Below, in pieces: positions 8,931 to 18,200 of a DNA stretch of 46,324 nt. The notes beneath the pieces were generated by a model. It saw nothing but the letters and a program-made list of their open reading frames with translations. It was not told the origin of the DNA and made no database searches. A program made the translations under genes and the position numbers. The stretch covers positions 1-46,324 of the forward strand of contig JABWCM010000021.1 in the NCBI GenBank assembly GCA_013360285.1, read 5' to 3'. The first letter of the stretch is position 1; the number at the start of each line of letters is the position of its first letter. The DNA is from Myxococcales bacterium. GTDB lineage: Bacteria; Myxococcota_A; UBA9042; JABWCM01.

Positions 8931-10727
8931 TTACCGATTGAGCGAATTGCGGCGGCGGCGTACGACAGCAACCACCAGGGATAACACGACCAAAATGCCG
9001 CCGACCCCGGAGAAACCACGGGCCATAGAGCACCCGGATTTGCCTTTTGATGTTTTGGTTCCGTCGGTGGTACCGCCGGGGAGGTTGTTGCCGACCGGTT
9101 GGATGTTGTCGCCGGGTGCGGGTGGGGACGCGCCGTCAACAAATGCCAACTGTTGGTCGGTAAACGCAACCAGGTCGGATTCGACCGGCGTTAACTTACC
9201 GTCGTCACCGATGGATGCGATTTCGGTTGCGGCCGGTTGGCTGTCGGCCGTTGCCCCACCGACCATCGCTTCGGCATTGGGAGGACTGTCCCAGACGTTC
9301 CAGTTGCCGTCGTAGGTCACAACAGTACCATCCTCGAGGGTTAGAGTCACTTTGGTGACCATTTGTGACCCGTTTTCGCCTTGTTCACACTCCGCAACCC
9401 CTTGCGCAACATGTTGGTTGCTGACATCGGGTAAGGTGGAATCCACCACAAAAATCGGGTCGCGGGTCATTTCATTTGGCGACATCGTGGTAAACAGCCG
9501 GGTCAGGTAAGGGCGGCTGTCGAGCAATGCCTGGCCTTTTTCGATTGGTTTCACGATTACTTCAACGATTTCGTCGGTAAATGCGACCGGATCGAAATTG
9601 AGAGTGGCCAAATATTCGGCGTATTGATCCAAGCAACAATAAAACTCTTGGTCGGAACCGGTCCAATCCGGGGGGGTAGGGATGTATTTGCGGATAAGGT
9701 TCTGGGTCTGGCTGTTGACCGGAAGGCCCACGTTGAGCATTTGCCAATAAAATTCCGCGGGATTGGTGTAGGATTTCAACGTTTCGACGTTTGCGAACCG
9801 GCCTTCCCAGACCAGTTTTTCTTTCATGATTTCCGAAGACCCGGCATAGTCGGTGACAAAACCATGTCCTGCCGCTTCATCAATGGCTTTGGTGACCAGA
9901 TCAACGTAATTTAAGCCGCCGTCAAGCCAAGTTACCTGCGCCCAGTTGGGGGTCACATGGAAGTAGTTTTTGGGAATGGTTCGGCCGGAATCGAGAATCC
10001 AGGCGTATACCGGCATGTTTTCCGTGGCGGCAATCCGCGTGAGAACCATGGGGATACACGGCCCTTGTGGTTCTTTGAACGTCACGGAAATCGGTGCGAT
10101 GTCTCCTGCGCCTTTGTCCTGTTGTAACTTTAGCGCCACAAAAACGTTTTCCTGAGCGACATAATAGGCGATGAGTTCTTCGGCTTCGGGGGGCTGGGTG
10201 TAGCCGTTTTCGTTAAGCCAGGCGGACAACGCGGCGGGGTCGTCGGATTTGACCACGGCTGCATCAAACGGGCCGACTTCTTTGATTTGCAACACCACAA
10301 CGCCGTTTTCACCGTCGTCTTCAGGGGCTCCGCCGGCGGTCGGGGCGCCGTCCCACATCTGCTGACCCCAATAGGGATAACAGCCGTTGCTGGTATCCCA
10401 ATTGACGGTAAACGTTGGATTGGTGTTTTGGAGAAGGCGTGTGAATAATTCTTCGCTACCGATTTCCATGCCGCCGTCTTGCAACGGTTCGGAAGGCAAC
10501 GGGAGTACCCAAGAAAATTCTTTGGCTTCTCCGGCAAATTGAATCTGAATCACCGCGGTAACCATGTCACCGTCGAAAGAAAAGACAATCTTTTCGCCGG
10601 CTTGGTCCATCGGGACGTTCATACAAAAGAATCCGCCGCAGGCCAAAGCCGAGGCGGGGAACGTGGCTACGGCAGCGGCCATTCCCAACGCAAAAGCAAA
10701 ACCAGACATCAGCAATCGTTTTTTCAT
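8931..10727 (-). CDS. DUF2330 family secreted protein with C-terminal anchor
   Basis: The start is the ATG at 10727 behind a strong AGGAGGG; a longer upstream frame is ignored. The 598-residue product has a signal peptide (MKKRLLMSGFAFALGMAAAV through SALA) followed at once by CGGFFC, the N-terminal signature of the DUF2330 family, then a long beta-rich domain with PISVTF and TRDPIFV segments. Near the C-terminus a low-complexity linker (residues about 535-565) leads to GCSMARGFSG, a hydrophobic helix (ILVVLSLVVAVV) and RRRR, which resembles the MYXO-CTERM surface-sorting tail. The family's function is unknown; it is exported and probably surface-attached. Transcription is divergent from the desaturase fusion at 10958 and it has its own putative promoter (10754-10783). 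Confidence 0.9.
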   Translation of the reverse strand: MKKRLLMSGFAFALGMAAAVATFPASALACGGFFCMNVPMDQAGEKIVFSFDGDMVTAVIQIQFAGEAKEFSWVLPLPSEPLQDGGMEIGSEELFTRLLQNTNPTFTVNWDTSNGCYPYWGQQMWDGAPTAGGAPEDDGENGVVVLQIKEVGPFDAAVVKSDDPAALSAWLNENGYTQPPEAEELIAYYVAQENVFVALKLQQDKGAGDIAPISVTFKEPQGPCIPMVLTRIAATENMPVYAWILDSGRTIPKNYFHVTPNWAQVTWLDGGLNYVDLVTKAIDEAAGHGFVTDYAGSSEIMKEKLVWEGRFANVETLKSYTNPAEFYWQMLNVGLPVNSQTQNLIRKYIPTPPDWTGSDQEFYCCLDQYAEYLATLNFDPVAFTDEIVEVIVKPIEKGQALLDSRPYLTRLFTTMSPNEMTRDPIFVVDSTLPDVSNQHVAQGVAECEQGENGSQMVTKVTLTLEDGTVVTYDGNWNVWDSPPNAEAMVGGATADSQPAATEIASIGDDGKLTPVESDLVAFTDQQLAFVDGASPPAPGDNIQPVGNNLPGGTTDGTKTSKGKSGCSMARGFSGVGGILVVLSLVVAVVRRRRNSLNR

Positions 10728-10753
10728 CGTGCCCTCCTGTTTTAGGCGGAAAT

Positions 10754-10783
10754 AGGATACGCTCATTCCCGGTGATTTTCCAA
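10754..10783 (-). promoter_or_regulatory. Putative sigma-70 promoter for the DUF2330 gene
   Basis: On the minus strand TTGGAA (10783-10778) and TATCCT (10759-10754) are separated by 18 bp, each matching four of six consensus bases. The expected transcript start near 10747 leaves a leader of about 20 bases that contains the AGGAGGG site. The call rests on sequence alone. Confidence 0.4.
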
Positions 10784-10957
10784 TCGCCGTTCCAAATGGC
10801 ACGATTTTGGATCCCGCGTGGATGGACCGACAGGTGGTTTGTCGACAAAAATCCTGGAAAAATAGGTTCGTTGTCGGTACCAATGGGGAAGTCGGGCGGC
10901 GCAGTATCGCGTAGTCGAATACATCTCTTCAATGACTAAACTGTGCAGGAACGAAAG

Positions 10958-12226
10958 ATGAAACGCGGTGTTGCCGCTACCCAATGGAGAGCTACGCAGA
11001 AGCCGGCATATAGGGGACTATTCCGCACGTCGGCTCGAGATAGCTGGGTGGTATTTGCGGCACTATTACAAAGCGCGGCGTTGGTTCTTACGTTTTGGGG
11101 AGCCACATTTTGGGGATCGGGTTTTGCGGCCATGGTGCTGCCGGTTGTGGCTTTCGGTACATGGTGGGGAGCCAATACGGTATCCCACATTCATTTACAT
11201 TTACCGATATTTGGCTCACGAAAACTCAACCAGTTGTTTTTCTGGTGGTTAACGCTGAGTCTCGCCATTCCCCAGACTCTGTGGAAAAGAAGGCATTTCT
11301 GGCATCACGCAGGGGAGCCTGCCCATAAAAGACCGGGATGGGATCGGGACTCGTTGGTCGAAGCATCGGTGATTGTTGGGCTCTGGGCGATTTTGGCGTG
11401 GTTTTCACCCACGGTGTTTTTTGTTGCTTATTTACCCGGTTATCTGGTCGCGTTGGGTTTGTGCCAACTACAGGGTTATCACGAACACAATGCATTGGGA
11501 ATTACCTATCCCGATGGCATCAGCACATATAACAAGCTGCACAATTGGTTATGGTTTAACGACGGTTATCATGCCGAACATCACCGATGGCCAACAGAAC
11601 ACTGGACACAACTACCTCGTCGTCGCCATGAAATGGAGGAACATCGAACGAGTCGTTTTAGTCCGATGTTGCGTTTCTTAGAACGTATGCAAGGCCCGGT
11701 ATGGCCGGCCCGTATCTTGTCATGGCTTGAAAAGGTGGCGTTGGAAATCAAGCCAGTCCAAAGTTTTCTGGTTCGCCGTCATACAGAAGCGTTCGCACGT
11801 GTTGTTCGCACGATAGAAGGTTTCGATCCACAAGGGATATTGATTGTCGGTGGGGGGTTGTTTCCTCGTTCGGTTCTCGTGGTATCCGCATTGTGGCCCC
11901 AGGCCCACATCCAGGTGTTGGACCAGGATGCGGACCATATTGTGCGCGCCAAACAGTACCTCACGGAACGGGGAATGGACCTCACGCATGTGGTTTTTCG
12001 CCAGGATACCTTTGAGCCGGAATTGCCGACGGCGGCCGATTTGGTGATTCTGCCCTTGGCATACGTGGGAGAACGAAAACCGTTGTATGTGCCGCGTAAC
12101 GACGGAGCAGTCACGTTGATTCACGATTGGTGGCATACCCGGCGAGGGGACGTGTCGACACCGATTACGATTTGGGTTTGGAAACGGTTAACCCTGGTGT
12201 TGCCGGCAGAAAAGCCGTTTACTTAG
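10958..12226 (+). CDS. Fatty acid desaturase-like protein fused to a methyltransferase-like domain
   Basis: The first half is a membrane di-iron desaturase/hydroxylase: hydrophobic segments at about 30-72, 92-106 and 135-172, and three histidine boxes, H77xxxH81 (HIHLH), H113xxH116H117 (HFWHH) and H205xxH208H209 (HAEHH). The second half (about 285-400) looks like a class I SAM-dependent methyltransferase: a glycine-rich loop (LIVGGGLFPRS, about 295-305) after a beta strand, and an acidic residue after the next strand (VLDQD, near 322). A lipid or acyl chain that is first desaturated or hydroxylated and then methylated is an inference; the substrate is unknown. The ATG at 10958 has AGGA upstream; an in-frame GTG lies at 10943. 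The TAG stop is made by the junction with repeat A2. Psd follows, which fits a membrane-lipid role. Confidence 0.85.
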   Translation: MKRGVAATQWRATQKPAYRGLFRTSARDSWVVFAALLQSAALVLTFWGATFWGSGFAAMVLPVVAFGTWWGANTVSHIHLHLPIFGSRKLNQLFFWWLTLSLAIPQTLWKRRHFWHHAGEPAHKRPGWDRDSLVEASVIVGLWAILAWFSPTVFFVAYLPGYLVALGLCQLQGYHEHNALGITYPDGISTYNKLHNWLWFNDGYHAEHHRWPTEHWTQLPRRRHEMEEHRTSRFSPMLRFLERMQGPVWPARILSWLEKVALEIKPVQSFLVRRHTEAFARVVRTIEGFDPQGILIVGGGLFPRSVLVVSALWPQAHIQVLDQDADHIVRAKQYLTERGMDLTHVVFRQDTFEPELPTAADLVILPLAYVGERKPLYVPRNDGAVTLIHDWWHTRRGDVSTPITIWVWKRLTLVLPAEKPFT

Positions 12227-12401
12227 AGGGTGTTTTGGTAAAAATTGCCGGTGAGCGAGACAATGGCCGTAACGAGTCGGTCTTGACGACCGAGGCCCGC
12301 CGGAGGCGTGCCCAAAGGCACGTCGAGGATGGGCCGACCGAGACAGGACCGACGTAGTAGTCCAGTGGCTCGCGTAGCTTATTTTTTTCCCAAACACCCT
12401 C
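12226..12401 (+). repeat. Class A palindromic MITE-like element, copy A2
   Basis: A 176-bp element with terminal inverted repeats (left GAGGGTGTTTTGGTAAAAA, right the reverse complement of GAGGGTGTTTGGGAAAAAA) and exact flanking TTA duplications (12223-12225, 12402-12404). Internal hairpins are CGGTC-TTGAC-GACCG and CGTGCC-CAAA-GGCACG (12307-12322). The first base of the element completes the TAG stop of the upstream gene. Removing the element and one TTA restores a TAA stop directly followed by the AAGGAG ribosome site of psd, so the insertion appears to have split a tight operon without damaging either gene. Confidence 0.85.
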
Positions 12402-12415
12402 TTAAGGAGTCTGGT

Positions 12416-13255
12416 GTGTCTTTTCACCGCCATCCCGCATTTTTGCGATCCTACTCCATGTTGCCGCATCGGCTGCTCAATCGAGGAGCGCGGTGGTTGG
12501 TGCGGCGCCGGGCACCGCGTGGTTTGATTCAGCAGGTAATCGAAACCTGGATCCGCCGGGGTAGCATTCCGATGGAGGACTATGCGCCGGGGCCATACGA
12601 TACGGTCGAAGCGTTTTTTTTACGGCCGCTCACCGAGGGTGCGAGACCGTTGGGGGAAGGTTGGGTGTGTCCTGTTGACGGAGTGGTGATGCAGACCGGG
12701 GAGGTCTCGCGGGGGCAAATATTGGAAATCAAAGGCAGGACCTTGTCGTTGGATCGCCTGGTCAATGGAAATCGGCATTCCATTCCGGTGGATGTGTTTG
12801 AAGGCGGCAGCTACTTGACTGTGTTTCTGACCCCTCACGGATATCACTGGGTGCATTGTCCCGAGACTCTGGATTGGGAACAGGTGTGTTGGATACCTGG
12901 TCGATATTTTCCGCAAAATGCCGATGCGTTGCAGCATATCGCCGGGGTTTACGAACAAAACGAGCGGGTTGTGTTGACCTTTCGCGACTCCAGTAAGCGC
13001 CCGGTGCTCTTGGTGATGGTCGGGGCGTCTCTGATTGGGGGTATTGAATTGGACGGCATAGAGCAGAGCCGATGGATGGTGTCCCACCCGGTTGAGGTAG
13101 GACGAACGTGTGCCAAAGGAGATAGGCTGGGTTGTTTTACGTTTGGGTCGACTATCGTGTTGTTGACCACGACACCGTTTGATTCCCAAAAAGGACCGAA
13201 ACCAGGGGATTGGGTGCAGATGGGGCTGCCGATCAAGTCGTTTGTCGCGGGATAA
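12416..13255 (+). CDS. psd: Phosphatidylserine decarboxylase
   Basis: Psd converts phosphatidylserine to phosphatidylethanolamine at the inner membrane, using a pyruvoyl group formed by self-cleavage. Visible hallmarks are the GST cleavage motif (G244-S245-T246, in FTFGSTIVLL), the aspartate of the charge relay (D88 in CPVDGVV) and the histidines of HGYHWVHCP (H144, H147). At 279 residues it has the size of the proteobacterial enzyme. I chose the GTG at 12416 because AAGGAG ends seven bases upstream; the frame stays open back to 12308, but that part lies inside repeat A2. It follows the desaturase-methyltransferase fusion and precedes a nucleoside kinase, probably all in one transcript originally. 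No separate phosphatidylserine synthase lies nearby. Confidence 0.93.
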   Translation: MSFHRHPAFLRSYSMLPHRLLNRGARWLVRRRAPRGLIQQVIETWIRRGSIPMEDYAPGPYDTVEAFFLRPLTEGARPLGEGWVCPVDGVVMQTGEVSRGQILEIKGRTLSLDRLVNGNRHSIPVDVFEGGSYLTVFLTPHGYHWVHCPETLDWEQVCWIPGRYFPQNADALQHIAGVYEQNERVVLTFRDSSKRPVLLVMVGASLIGGIELDGIEQSRWMVSHPVEVGRTCAKGDRLGCFTFGSTIVLLTTTPFDSQKGPKPGDWVQMGLPIKSFVAG

Positions 13256-13329
13256 CGTTTGGATACCGTGTTGGTTGACGGTGATTTTTATCCTGGCCAC
13301 ACTTGTGATGATCCTCTCGGAGGTGCTGT

Positions 13330-13983
13330 GTGCCCGATCCGTCGTTTCATGAAAACAGCAGTAACCGCAGCGGTAGCCCCAGATTTATTGCGATCGCCGG
13401 TAACATGGGAGCCGGAAAGTCGACTCTGGTAGATTTTCTGTGCCGTAGATTTGGGATTCGGCCGTTTTATGAGCCAAATGACGCAAATCCCTACCTACCG
13501 GACTTTTATGCAGACATGCAGCGCTGGGCGCTTCAGAGTCAGGTCTATTTTTTGACGTCCAAATTTCGGATTCATCGGGAGATCGCTGCGACAAATGAAA
13601 CCGTGTTGCAAGACCGCACGATTTATGAGGACGCAGAGATTTTTGCCGAAAATCTGTATAGGACTGGGTTGATGCCCGAGCGGGATTATCTGTTGTATCG
13701 GCGCCTTTACGAGACAATTGTCGAGTCGCTGCCCCCGCCGGACCTGGTAATTTATTTAAGATGTAGCGTGCGGGCTGTTCGAAAACGGATCCAGTTGCGT
13801 GGGCGCCCCGAAGAACAGGCCGTTCCGCTGGCCTATGTGCGCCGGTTGCACCTGTTGTACGAGGAGTGGTTTGCGCGATATTCCGCAAGCCCTACGGTGG
13901 TCATTGATACGGAAAAGTTGGACTATATTCAGGATATGGTGCATCGATTGGATTTGTTGGGGCAAATCGAAGCGATTTTGTGA
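13330..13983 (+). CDS. Deoxynucleoside kinase family protein
   Basis: A cytoplasmic P-loop kinase of the deoxyadenosine/deoxyguanosine kinase type, expected to phosphorylate deoxynucleosides for salvage using ATP. Visible: Walker A GNMGAGKST at residues 24-32, EPNDANPYLPDFY (48-60) typical of the substrate pocket, the DR pair with following T (D95-R96-T97, the family's E/D-R-S/T element), and an Arg-rich lid near YLRCSVRAVRKRIQLRGR. The length of 217 is typical. The start is the GTG at 13330 behind GGAGGT. It lies 75 bp after psd on the same strand. Substrate preference cannot be told from sequence. Confidence 0.9.
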   Translation: MPDPSFHENSSNRSGSPRFIAIAGNMGAGKSTLVDFLCRRFGIRPFYEPNDANPYLPDFYADMQRWALQSQVYFLTSKFRIHREIAATNETVLQDRTIYEDAEIFAENLYRTGLMPERDYLLYRRLYETIVESLPPPDLVIYLRCSVRAVRKRIQLRGRPEEQAVPLAYVRRLHLLYEEWFARYSASPTVVIDTEKLDYIQDMVHRLDLLGQIEAIL

Positions 13984-14091
13984 AGGATGGTTCCTCCGTG
14001 AGGGGTTTGACACCGGTGAGTGGGTAGGCATGATTGGTTTGTGTTCGTCTGGTGGAGCATCGTGCGAAGTTTGTGGTTTGGAGAGGTCGGA

Positions 14092-15207
14092 ATGAAACGA
14101 AAGTTGTGGTGGATCTTGGGGGTTATGTTGATTTTGGGGTGCGGAGACAGCGGTTCGGATAACACGGAAACCGACGTTGGAAATGGCGGCGGTGCCGGAA
14201 ATGATACCAGCGATACGGTTGGTGGTGGCGAAGATGTTGCCAACCCGAATTCCGATGCAACACAAACGACGGACGACATGACTTCGGAACAGGATGGTGT
14301 GAATGGGGAGGACACGTCGGGTACTACGGAAGACAGCGGCGGTGTCGACGACGTCGGTGGAGGTGGCGACCAGGATGTTTCCACTGTCGAAGGACCCGGT
14401 TTGATTCCAAAAGGAACCTGGTTGCTGAAGGCGGACTACAGTACGTGTGAAGATGCAGGAGTGCCGAGTTCTCTTTTTGGGCTCAATCGAAATGGCGTGT
14501 TGACGGTGGCTGGTAATGGCACGGCGACATTGCAGTTTTATGACCAATCGTTTCAACAGTTTGTCGAGATGTCATTTAACAACGTGGACAAATCTACGGA
14601 AGGCGTCTATCTGGTCAAATCAGCGCCGGGGAGCATTGAAGAGAGTGTCAATTGTAAGATCAACACCAGTTATGGGTTGAATTTGAAAGAAGTACCCGGT
14701 GGGCTGGAGGGTACTTTTGACTATGCCGAGATCAAGAAGGGAGGGGGATGTTTTACGGACGGATGTGAGGGAGGATTGAGTGTGACTGCCACGAAGCTGG
14801 GTCAGCCCGCCAATCCCTTTGGCTACGCCGACCCGTTTGATTACTACTACGAAAACACCAAAGATGCCGTGACGGATGTCGCAACCATGGCGATTTATCC
14901 CGATGACAACGAAAACTATCCTTATTTCTGGACTCTCGACATTTATACACCCGGCGCGCTGTTACAGACTATTCGGGGGCGCAAATACATTGTGACGTCG
15001 GATGATGTGTTGCGGGGGCGTGCTTTTGAATACGTGTACGACGCAGAGGCGGGGTGTATCAATCACGATGTGTGGGATATTAAGTTAACGATGATCACGG
15101 GACAGAACTTCGGTGGCGAATTGGAACACACGTTAAATTACCATTATGATTGCCAGGATAAGGAAACGATCAAATCGATTGGTACCATGACCTGGGGTGG
15201 GCAATAA
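14092..15207 (+). CDS. Putative lipoprotein with Asp/Gly/Thr-rich linker
   Basis: A 371-residue exported protein. The N-terminus MKRKLWWILGVMLILGCGDS has a lipobox (ILGC, Cys at 17) followed by about 85 residues rich in Asp, Gly, Thr, Asn and Ser (NGGGAGNDTSDTV and similar), a flexible linker common in myxococcal lipoproteins. The mature domain after about residue 105 is beta-rich, starts GTWLLKADYSTCEDAG, and carries several cysteines that may form disulphides. No known family is recognised. The start is the ATG at 14092 with GGAGAGG upstream; an earlier in-frame ATG at 14020 would bury the signal sequence. It is likely outer-membrane anchored. The next gene follows after 61 bp. Confidence 0.85.
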   Translation: MKRKLWWILGVMLILGCGDSGSDNTETDVGNGGGAGNDTSDTVGGGEDVANPNSDATQTTDDMTSEQDGVNGEDTSGTTEDSGGVDDVGGGGDQDVSTVEGPGLIPKGTWLLKADYSTCEDAGVPSSLFGLNRNGVLTVAGNGTATLQFYDQSFQQFVEMSFNNVDKSTEGVYLVKSAPGSIEESVNCKINTSYGLNLKEVPGGLEGTFDYAEIKKGGGCFTDGCEGGLSVTATKLGQPANPFGYADPFDYYYENTKDAVTDVATMAIYPDDNENYPYFWTLDIYTPGALLQTIRGRKYIVTSDDVLRGRAFEYVYDAEAGCINHDVWDIKLTMITGQNFGGELEHTLNYHYDCQDKETIKSIGTMTWGGQ

Positions 15208-15268
15208 GACCGGTCCAAAATCCTTTTCTGCACGTTCTTCAATCGTTCCTTCCAACAAACAAAATTTC

Positions 15269-18200
15269 ATGAAAAGTAAACAATCGTCGTTGTGGTTTCT
15301 CGTTTTTGTGCTGGCTGCGACCTACCCAGCTTGGTTATTTGCCAACCCGTCCAAGGGGTCTAAAGCGGCGGCGTTGTATTACGACCAGGGTGATCTCGCG
15401 GGTGCAAAGAAGGCGGCGCAACGAGAAGTGACCGATCCGGCGATGTCTGCCGTCGCCCATGAGGTTTTGTCGCAATTAGTCCGGCTTGATGGAGATACTG
15501 AAGCTTCGGTTGTGGAAGCCCTGTCGGCGATTTCGAAGCCCGATTATGACGCGGCGGTATTGGGTATACTCCGCGCGACATTAAGTCAGCCGCGGCGCTC
15601 GGTGTTGGAGCAGGTGCTTTCTACGTTGGAGGAAGTGGCCCGATCCAATCCCGATGCGGATATTGCTGCACGTGCGCGTTATGCTGCCATGGTAGTGGCA
15701 TGGAAGCTCGGGTATGTCGAAAAGTCGACTAAATTAAGAGAAGGCTTGGCTCTTTTAACGCAGTTTCAAACCATCGCTGGATTTGAAAATGACCGGATGA
15801 AGGGGTTTGACGTGGAGTATGGCCCTGAGCAAGGGATTGATTTAACGGCGAAGTACGACGGGCAGTTGCGGCAAGTCGGATGGCGACTTGTTACAACCGC
15901 CGACGAGTTTGGGGCGATACCGCATATCCAACTACAGTCGCCGAATTCCTGGAATATCGCGTACATGGCGGTGTGGGTTAAGGTGGATTCCGAAAACGAT
16001 GCGGAATTACGATTATCTACCAACGAGCCGATCAAAGCCTGGGTCAATGACGCATTGGTGGTCAATGAACGGTATATCTCCGGGGGGATCTTCGATGCCG
16101 TTGTGGCGCCAATTCGGTTGAACCAGGGATGGAATCAGGTGTTGGTTAAATCCTGCCAGGATGAAGGAACGTGGAGTACGTCGGTGCGGATCACGGCTCC
16201 AGCGGGGGCAATGTTGGTGGGGATGGAGACCAGCACGGATCCAAAACCCTATGTGCGGGAGGAACGCGCGCAGAAACCTTCGGCGGCGGTCGACTATTGG
16301 GTGAAACGATTGGCGCGGGTGATGCCGGACAAAAGGCGGGCGATTATCGAGGCGTCCACGCTGGGAATGTTGGGGTTTGCCAAAGCTTCCGGTGAAAGGT
16401 TTGATGCACTGGTCGATTCAGACGCTCGGTGTCCGGCGACGTGGGCAGGGGCTGCTGTGGCTGCCGCCGACAATCAGCAAAAAGAAAAGCAGGTGGATAG
16501 AATCAATACCGCAATCAAACGTTGGCCGACACTGGCGGCGTTTGTATATGCACGCGCGTTGTACTTCAGCAACAACAGCCGGGAAGATCGAGCGCTTGAA
16601 GATCTGGAACAACTTGCTGGGATTAAGAAAGATTATCCGCTCGCTGATAAGCTGAGAGCGAAAATTTATTACGGCAAAGGTTGGCAGGAAGAAGCCTGTC
16701 GGCAGTTTTCTGAATTGCTGCAGAAAATGCCCGACGACGGAACGTTGGTGGGGGAGCTTGCCCAATGTGCACAACGATTTCGACGGTATGCGGATGTCGA
16801 AAGGTATCATGAAAGCCGATTGAAACTATTTCCAACTGATGCGGGAGCGTTTGAAGAACTAGCCCGTCTGGCGGAACGGGAACGGCGGTATGACAAAGCA
16901 CGTGAGTTCCATCAGGCATTGGTGAATCTGTATCCGTATCGTACGGACACGTTGGTCGCGTGGGCGCATACCGAACGGGCGGAGCGTCGGTATCCCGAGG
17001 CTGCGGCGTTGTTGACAAGGGTTACAGGCATGGATCCAGAGTATGCAACGCCTTATCAATTGCTCGGCGACATCGCTATGGAGCAAGGAGAGATTGCCAA
17101 TGCCTTGTCTTATTGGGAAAAAGCATTGGAACTCAATCCGGAGGCCGATTCCCTGTGGGAACGCGTGGAGCGGTTGTCCCCAGAGGCAGATTCGGTATTG
17201 ACCGAGTACATTCCGACCGATTCGGCAATTGAAGAAGCGATCAAGAAGGCGCCGCAAATCCCCGCATTGGCTGGGTCAAGTACCACCATGATTCTGGACC
17301 ACGAGGCGACTCAGCTCAACGCCGATGGGTCGGTGCGCAGAGTCGTAACGATGGTGGTACGAGTGGATGACAAAGATGGGCGAGATGCCTATTCGACTAC
17401 GCGGTTATCGGGCGGAGGACGGTTACGTTTGTTGCGGGCGTTTGTTCAGAAAGCCGATGGCGGCAAAGTTGAAGTGACCAGCATACGAAACCGGGAGTTA
17501 AGGTTTCCGGAGTTGGAACCTGGGGCGATTTTAGCGGTGCAGTATCGTCACGACGCTCCACAACAGGGGTTTCTAAACAACCACTGGACAGCGAGTTGGT
17601 CGTTTCAGCAGCGTACCGGGCAAGTTGAACATTCCGAGTGGGTTATTGCGGTGCCGAAGGATCGGCAACTGCAAGTCTATTTGCAGGGTGACATTCAGCA
17701 GTCGGTGAAGAATAAAGGAACTTATAAAATCCATCGGTATTTCGCTTCTCAGGTGGAGGCATTGCGGCCGGAACCGTATTCACCGGCGACCAAAGATTTG
17801 ATTCGAAGCATGGTGGTGTCGACGGTGCCCAACTGGGAATTTTTTGCACGGTGGGAATGGAGCATGGTGGAGGACGCCACAGACCCCACGCCGGACATTG
17901 TTGCGTTGGCAAAAACGTTGCCGAGGCCCGGTGCGGACAAGATGACGACCGTACTGGATGTGGTTCGTTATGTTACTACAGCAGTACGTTATGAACAGGA
18001 CTACGCGGAAATGATCGCTGGTGTACGCCCCCATCCTGCGACGGTCGTGTGTGAACGTAAGTATGGTGATTGTAAAGATAAGACCGTGACAACCATCGCA
18101 TTGCTGAAAGCACTGGGGATAGAGGCTCGGTTTGCGATGTTGTCGACCCAGGGTGCCGGCAAGTTGGTCAAAGAAGTTCCGAGCCAGCAGTTTAATCACG

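Noticed and set aside
12308..12415. N-terminal extension of Psd from an upstream ATG at 12308
   Set aside because: The extension lies within repeat A2; a GTG at 12416 with AAGGAG gives a normal-sized enzyme.
13756..14556. 266-residue minus-strand frame opposite the nucleoside kinase and lipoprotein
   Set aside because: It overlaps two well-supported genes and owes its openness to the Asp/Gly-rich linker codons of the lipoprotein.
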